Shown here: positions 58,989 to 64,000 of the stretch, in pieces
Position numbering within the stretch: the stretch's first letter is position 1
Layout: each line of letters opens with the position of its first letter
Program-made: the position numbers and the translations under genes
From: Trichomonas tenax
Taxonomy: Eukaryota > Parabasalia > Trichomonadida > Trichomonadidae
Assembly: GCA_023091735.1 (NCBI GenBank)
Contig: JALKBU010000013.1
Location: 62,001 to 126,000 of the forward strand
DNA: 64,000 bases
Direction: 5' to 3'
The notes under the pieces: model-generated
What the model was told of the DNA's origin: nothing
Databases searched by the model: none
Seen by the model: only the letters and a program-made list of their open reading frames with translations

Positions 58989-59618
58989 TTTAGGACGATA
59001 TAACGTACAAAATACTTTTCAACTTTACATTTCCAATAAATGTGTTAAAATTTGTGCTGCAAATGGTAAAAGGAACCTGAGTTTTGGCTATTTTTGGCTT
59101 AATTTGATTTTGAATTTTTTTCATCAAATTTTATAATGCACGTGGTATATTTTTTATCATCCCAAACACCTATAGTTGGTCGCGTGATAATATATCTACC
59201 TTTAAATTGTTTCACTTATAATAATTGGAAAAACGAAAAATTATGTCACGTAATCTTCAGAAACTGATTAAAATTTGCCATGTAATTATCCACATAAATC
59301 AAATTTCAATTCATTTAAGATATGTATAAACATAGTCTATGCTATAAAGATTTCACTTTTTCTCATATAAGTTATACTAATTCTTGAGTTTTTTCAAACT
59401 TATCAAAGAATCAAAATGAAATAGATCCGACTATGCATAACGCTCAAAGCATTTATACTTATTATACTGCTGATGTTTTAGATTTCAAAATTAGTTTCCC
59501 TTCTCTCGATTTCATTATTTTGACAATGTAAATAGTTGTCAGATTTGTATTTTACCTATAAATATAAATCTACATGTTATGCAGTAAGTACTTTTCATAT
59601 TATTTTGATCTGACAGTG
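58989..59618. other. divergent intergenic region
   Basis: 640 bases between divergent genes, with TGTCACGTAA (about 59224) and GCCATGTAAT (about 59276), forms of the TTTACRTGWCA motif on the other strand. No ORF is credible. Confidence 0.5.
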
Positions 59619-59626
59619 TCATATTT
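59619..59626 (+). promoter_or_regulatory. initiator (Inr)
   Basis: TCATATTT with +1 A at 59621, 10 bases before the ATG of the Rictor-like gene, fits the trichomonad Inr TCAYW class. Confidence 0.65.
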
Positions 59627-59630
59627 TTAA

Positions 59631-62516
59631 ATGATCACTTGTCGGCCGGCGCTGCTTCTCAAAAGTGTCGTCGATTCTGACTACGATGATATTACAATTG
59701 TTAATCTCGTCATTGCTATCGAAAAACTCTTTCTAAATGAAAATTACGAAAATCTTCCGATGGATTTCATTGCTATTCAGATCCATCAGCTTTACACTTT
59801 CAATTCAACATCAATAAAATGCATAGTTCTGACGCTTTGCATGACTTTTGAGCAGATGGCGCCGGATTCGATCACAGAAAAGTGCCATTTCGACTATTTA
59901 ATCGCTAATTCCCTCAGCAAACCAGTCCAAGAGACCGCAAATAACATTGACAAAGAGAAAATCGTTGCTATTTCGTATACTCAGCTCTTATATGAATATC
60001 GCGGAATTTGTCCAGATTCGATTGTTCGTGCATTAGTTTCAGCATTTCAGCTCAATAGGAACAGATACCACGAATATTCAGCGTTTTTACTCTGCAGCAT
60101 TTTGACTTATGTTCCAGATATCGCAAGAATTCCAGAAGTTTGCCAAATTGTTTTCGATTATCTATTGGATTCAGGAAAACCGCAAGTTGCCTCTCTTATT
60201 GCACACGCTATCGAAAAAAGACAAAGATTGATTTCAAATCACAGTTTATTATACAGTTTGTTTGCGAATATCGCAGGAAATTCTCAAGTACAGTCTCCAA
60301 ATGGTCTAATTTCATTATTGCGCACATGGCCTGGAATTATTTATTTAGGTCTTCAAAGAGAAGGTTTATCATCGATTTTAATGTGCATGTCAAATCAAAC
60401 GGAGACAGTTGTTGAGATATTGAAGAGCTTATTGTGTCTGTCAGCACCCAATGACAGTGTTATCATTCCATACTGTCTTTTTGTTTTAGAAAGATTGATT
60501 CCTTTGAATATCGTTAAAAAACTCGATACAGTTAAATCGCAAAACGTTTCTGCTGAGAAACTTCTTACAGACTTAGTTCCAATGATAGGGATTCATCTAA
60601 GGGATAACTTCACTGTTCAAAAATTACATCAAAGGCTGAAGCCACCGCCGGCTTATGTTTCATCGCCTCCTCCACAGCATCCGATAATGTCTGTTGCAGA
60701 ATTGAACTTGACACAAGAGCCAAGTCTTTGGGATTGGCCCAGCATTCAGTTGATATTAACAATAGTTTTGCCACATTCAGAGATCGATGCAAATTCAACA
60801 CCAGCTCGTGCTTTTTATGCAAAATTATTCGATTTCTTCTCCGGACCATTCTTGACTGTAAGTGTAACAAAAAGCGGTCCTCTCAGCCAAAGTCTTCTTT
60901 GCTTGATGCAGTTATTAATGATGTGGCAGTGGGGCTTCCAAATCATCGAATCAAGTGTTCCGTTCAGGAAAGCTGTTGCAATGGTTATTGATGAAATATG
61001 CGGTGAAACACCTATCGACAGACAGAGCCCAATGTGGGTTGTTTTCCAAGCTATTGCTGCTTTAATGTGTCATATTGGTGGCGTCACGGTTCTTTCCAAA
61101 TGGGGAATTTTGCCTTTACTACAGAAACTCGGATCAACATGCAGAAACATATCTAACGCTGAAACAATTTTGTGCCACATTTCTTTGTATCCTGATCCAG
61201 AACTCTCTGTTGCTGTGTTCGCGAAGTTCCTTTCTTTAACGAAGGACGACAAAATGCACAAAGCAGCACTCGATGAGTTGAGAGCAAAGCAAAAGTCACC
61301 AGGAAACTTTTGCCAAAATGTTTTCAACGGAATTATAATGCCACACTGCAAAGAGGCCTTTGCAACATCACCGGACTCCGCTAAACTTAAGCGAGTTTTG
61401 CAATTACTCGCTGAAGTTTTAGAATCAGATGCTGATTGTCTCAAAGCTGCTGCATCTGACGTTCAGTTACATCAAGTTTTGAAGAGCGCAAATAGAAGAA
61501 TATATTCGATTCTTCTTTCCCAGGATGACGCTTTGCAGCATGTTGATGTTGAACAAGAAGTTGATTGGTGGATTGAAGAAGGCAATAATGAGTATGTTTT
61601 GATTCTCGATCAGGCTGTTACTGCATCATTTACAGGAACAGTTGATGAAGTTGTTTCCAAGTATCCTGAAATAAGAAGGACAGGAGAGAAGCACGCAAGG
61701 CCACCACCACATTTGTTCTGTGAGTTGGCAAAGAGCAAGAAAGGAAGAGAAATATTATCAAAGAAGATACAGAGAGCGATCGAAAAGTGCCAAAGTGATT
61801 CTGTCAAAGAGCGCCGCGGCGCTGTTTTAGCTCTTGCAAGTTTCTGCTCACTTAAGGAAACTGTTTCCATTGCTGATGAGTTAAAGATTGTTGAGCATGT
61901 TATCAACTCATCAAATCGTTTATCATACAACTTATTTGGTACAATTATTACTTCATTATCGATGTTCTATATCACGCCATACTTCATGCAGGCGATATCA
62001 AAAAACGGCTTTAAACTGGTAAGAAGTGATGATAGATCAGCAATTCTTCCTCATAATACTTTGGAAATGCTCGAAGATCAAGAAAGCATCAGTGAAACTT
62101 ATGCTCCGCATGTTACTGTTCCTGAGCCTTTGAAGGAAGTCTATAACTTGATCATGCAGATGCCAAATCAACTCGTTACAAAGGAAGCGAGAACGAATCT
62201 TAATGCTCTAATCAAGAGCGGAAATTCTCCATTCCTTGATCCAGGACTTGCTTTCATATTGAATCAAATGATGTCGCAATGTACAATTGCAGCAGATATA
62301 AGAATCCAGATATACTCAATTCTTGAAGGAACTCCTCTTCTCCGCATCAACCACGATGAAATCAATAAAGCAGATATGAAGTTATTTCATCTTTTGGTTG
62401 AGAAAGCATCAGTTATGCAGAAACCAGACTTTAACGCAGTCGAAGTCACCAATGATGAAATCGAAAGCTTTGGACTTAGCAGCTGTTCAAGTTTTGACTG
62501 TAGTCCACTATCTTAA
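59631..62516 (+). CDS. Rictor/Tsc11-like subunit of TOR complex 2
   Basis: This 961-residue helical-repeat protein matches the Rictor (yeast Avo3/Tsc11, S. pombe Ste20) plan. N-terminal helical repeats include 'ISLLRTWPGIIYLGLQREGL' (~225-244), like the Rictor_N 'W-G' segment. A mid-region 'EPSLWDWPSIQLILTIVLPH' and 'ARAFYAKLFDFFSGPF' (~362-405) corresponds to the family's W-W-I-EL-GPL...L-FF-PF block. Late in the protein come 'LFCELAKSKKGREIL' (~692-707) and 'LSYNLFGTIITSLSMFYITPYFMQAISKNGFKL' split across ~765-800, the Rictor_V element with a terminal repeat. Rictor defines TORC2, which phosphorylates AGC kinases and controls actin and growth. The call rests on motif order. An Inr 10 bases upstream supports the start. 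The C-terminus is short compared with animal Rictor. Confidence 0.75.
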   Translation: MITCRPALLLKSVVDSDYDDITIVNLVIAIEKLFLNENYENLPMDFIAIQIHQLYTFNSTSIKCIVLTLCMTFEQMAPDSITEKCHFDYLIANSLSKPVQETANNIDKEKIVAISYTQLLYEYRGICPDSIVRALVSAFQLNRNRYHEYSAFLLCSILTYVPDIARIPEVCQIVFDYLLDSGKPQVASLIAHAIEKRQRLISNHSLLYSLFANIAGNSQVQSPNGLISLLRTWPGIIYLGLQREGLSSILMCMSNQTETVVEILKSLLCLSAPNDSVIIPYCLFVLERLIPLNIVKKLDTVKSQNVSAEKLLTDLVPMIGIHLRDNFTVQKLHQRLKPPPAYVSSPPPQHPIMSVAELNLTQEPSLWDWPSIQLILTIVLPHSEIDANSTPARAFYAKLFDFFSGPFLTVSVTKSGPLSQSLLCLMQLLMMWQWGFQIIESSVPFRKAVAMVIDEICGETPIDRQSPMWVVFQAIAALMCHIGGVTVLSKWGILPLLQKLGSTCRNISNAETILCHISLYPDPELSVAVFAKFLSLTKDDKMHKAALDELRAKQKSPGNFCQNVFNGIIMPHCKEAFATSPDSAKLKRVLQLLAEVLESDADCLKAAASDVQLHQVLKSANRRIYSILLSQDDALQHVDVEQEVDWWIEEGNNEYVLILDQAVTASFTGTVDEVVSKYPEIRRTGEKHARPPPHLFCELAKSKKGREILSKKIQRAIEKCQSDSVKERRGAVLALASFCSLKETVSIADELKIVEHVINSSNRLSYNLFGTIITSLSMFYITPYFMQAISKNGFKLVRSDDRSAILPHNTLEMLEDQESISETYAPHVTVPEPLKEVYNLIMQMPNQLVTKEARTNLNALIKSGNSPFLDPGLAFILNQMMSQCTIAADIRIQIYSILEGTPLLRINHDEINKADMKLFHLLVEKASVMQKPDFNAVEVTNDEIESFGLSSCSSFDCSPLS

Positions 62517-62795
62517 AAGATGTATTTGTTTGTATTAGTTAAAATGAACGTTTTATCATTTATTTTAAAATTCATGAATATCAATTTATTTAAATACTCA
62601 ATGATTTCATTTTAGCACTTTCTTCATTTTAATATGGTACTCAAACTTCTGGAGTTGATGTTGTTGTCATGAAAAAGTGATATTATCTGACACGTAAACA
62701 TGAATATTTGACAAATAAATATTTACGTGGCATGTGATTATTAATGATTATTGGAAGAATGATATCCTATATTTGTTTAAATTTACTTTGAAAAG

Positions 62796-62979
62796 AAAAA
62801 TTAAGTGCTTCATTGGCACTGGTAGCCAAAATGCTAGCAATCCAGTCCACAGTTCTTCCTTTCAGACTCGATTTTCGAAATAATCAGCGATTTACTCTCC
62901 AGAATGCTTCTGAAAGGAAGAACTGTGGACTGGATTGCTAGCACCTTGGCTACAAGTCCCAATCAAGCATTTAATTTTG
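62796..62979. repeat. long palindrome (about 71-bp arms)
   Basis: A perfect 34-bp inverted core (62833-62866 with 62909-62942), starting GCTAGCAATCCAGTCCACAG, is extended on both sides by imperfect pairing out to about 62796 and 62979 around a ~42-base loop. It would form a strong hairpin in RNA or single-stranded DNA. There is no ORF and no target duplication that I can define. Confidence 0.85.
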
Positions 62980-63024
62980 CTCTTCAGAGGCATTCTGAAG
63001 TGGAAATCTTTGATTTCTTAATGA

Positions 63025-63125
63025 TGGCGTATGAAAGGAAGATCTGTGAGTTTATCTACTAACATGCGTGGTACCTGTGTCAATGTAGTCCCCAGCTCTT
63101 CCCATCAGACGCGATTTTGAAATAA
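63025..63125. repeat. second, decayed copy of the palindrome
   Basis: TGAAAGGAAGATCTGTG (near 63030) and CTCTTCCCATCAGACGCGATTTT (near 63097, given as two joined words) repeat parts of the first palindrome in the same order, with substitutions. This suggests a tandem or nested array. Confidence 0.65.
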
Positions 63126-63426
63126 AAACTAAAACATAATTTGAATGATTATAGGACTTTACATGTCAAAAATATCAATATTTTGACACATAAAACTAGA
63201 GATTCTGACAACTTTACATGTCAGTTAATACCACTTTTTTATCACTTTTCGTGGCAACTTTCGGTACGTGACAGATGTAATCCTTTTCACAGCCAAAGAT
63301 TTAAAAGATGGCATGAATTAAAAAAGATTTTTACAAATCCAGACAAACTTTACAAATCATTCATTTCATTTTTAAACTAAATTTAAAATAATCAATAAAT
63401 TTATTACTGAACAAAATATAATAATA

Positions 63427-64000
63427 TTATTGGATGATCTTAATTGATCCATTCTCAGTGGCAGCAATTAGTCGTCCTGTTGATGGATTCCATTGAAGCC
63501 ACATGACAGCAGTGCCTCTGAATTCATCTTTGATTCTCTGAACGCAAGTTCCCATTCCGAGATCCCATATTTCAACACCAAGTCTCTCTGTTCCGATAGC
63601 GACAAATCTAGAGTCTGGACTGAAGCAAACACCAATCTTTGATGTTCGAGATCCAGCAACAATTGTTCTTTCACATCTTGCGGACCTTAGATCCCAGAGC
63701 CTGCATGTTTCGTCAAACGCAGCGGAAAGAGCCAAAGAAGGAGTCTCAGGCATTCTTGGAGTGAACATTCCTCCAAAGTTTGCAACAACAGTATGAATTG
63801 GACGTTCATGTTGTGTATCGATTTCAATAGTCTTCGCGCAAGTGTAGAAATCAACAGCAGAAACATTCTTTGCAGCATTGGCGTAAAGAACAATTGGCGA
63901 TTTCGGGAGGTTTGAAGCTGCGAGAGAAACAATCTTTGATGATCCTGTGTTAACTGTTGAAACGCATTTGTATGTTCCTGTCTGATGCATCTCTTGGATA
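63427..64000 (-). CDS. WD40-repeat protein (C-terminal part only)
   Basis: The frame is open to the right edge, so the N-terminal part lies outside; at least 190 residues are present. WD40 repeats are clear: 'ALSAAFDETCRLWDLRSARC', 'FSPDSRFVAIGTERLGVEIW', 'DLGMGTCVQRI', 'WNPSTGRLIAATENGSIKII'. The C-terminal repeat order resembles WDR27-type proteins, but WD40 repeats are too generic to be sure. The ATG at 63990 should not be taken as the start. The product is probably a scaffold; its partners are unknown. Confidence 0.85.
   Translation of the reverse strand, partial: IQEMHQTGTYKCVSTVNTGSSKIVSLAASNLPKSPIVLYANAAKNVSAVDFYTCAKTIEIDTQHERPIHTVVANFGGMFTPRMPETPSLALSAAFDETCRLWDLRSARCERTIVAGSRTSKIGVCFSPDSRFVAIGTERLGVEIWDLGMGTCVQRIKDEFRGTAVMWLQWNPSTGRLIAATENGSIKIIQ

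Larger units (their letters stand above)
62517..63426. other. intergenic region with palindromic repeats
   Basis: This contains TGACACGTAAA (about 62691) and TTTACGTGGCA (about 62718), two TTTACATGTCA sites (about 63163 and 63208), and the palindromic repeat cluster at 62796-63125. The ORF at 63141-63380 is not credible. Confidence 0.55.

Noticed and set aside
63141..63380. 79-codon plus-strand ORF
   Set aside because: It overlaps TTTACATGTCA motifs in a spacer and shows no domain.

Overview
The window is nuclear DNA of a trichomonad (parabasalid) protist, most like Tritrichomonas foetus, although Trichomonas vaginalis or a close relative cannot be excluded from sequence alone. The clues are: AT-rich DNA; long uninterrupted genes; a TCA-type initiator (Inr) only 6-18 bases upstream of several start codons; TAAA-like signals at or just after stop codons; BspA-like leucine-rich-repeat and beta-helix (Pmp-like) surface proteins; very long BEACH, poly-Gln and ankyrin proteins; and a single-gene scale with no operons. 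No rRNA gene, CRISPR array or convincing complete tRNA gene was seen.

Layout. 1-8 kb: a GAF-cyclic-nucleotide phosphodiesterase (5' end outside the window), a pecanex-like multi-spanning membrane protein and a Gln-rich protein. 8-13 kb: a beta-helix surface protein and cytosolic HSP90, both on the minus strand. 13-16 kb: a helical-repeat protein whose stop codon lies in the TTAA target of a 1.1-kb terminal-inverted-repeat element. 16-24 kb: a large coiled-coil/poly-Gln protein, an ankyrin protein with a frame switch that could be a 16-base intron, and an alpha-solenoid protein with a possible degenerate RapGAP-like end. 24-30 kb: a type I membrane protein, a 190-base A/T homopolymer block, a macro-domain protein and a membrane NTPDase. 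30-34.5 kb: mostly non-coding, with a decayed AF0577-type radical-SAM gene and several repeats, including a large inverted repeat enclosing a tRNA-like sequence. 34.5-42 kb: a 2431-residue BEACH protein. 42-44.7 kb: two tandem decayed beta-helix gene copies, apparently duplicated together with the tail of the BEACH gene. 45-53.5 kb: a tail-anchored protein, a ubiquitin-like protein, a GEX1/KAR5/Brambleberry-like protein, a small coiled-coil protein, a PH-like protein, a Tup1-like WD40 protein and a surface protein. 54.7-64 kb: a BspA-like pseudogene, a bZIP factor, a coiled-coil gene with one in-frame TAG, a Rictor-like TORC2 subunit, a palindromic repeat cluster and the 3' end of a WD40 gene.

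The genes do not form one pathway. Themes are signalling (PDE, Rictor, possible RapGAP), membrane traffic or surface (BEACH, pecanex, beta-helix and BspA proteins), nucleotide/ADP-ribose metabolism (NTPDase, macro domain) and transcription (bZIP, Tup1-like). The most interesting items are the KAR5-family protein in a lineage usually regarded as asexual, the TTAA element at a stop codon, the dead radical-SAM gene, the tandem duplication that copied a gene tail, and two recurrent intergenic motifs (TTTACRTGWCA and AAAAGTGAC/TCACTTTT).
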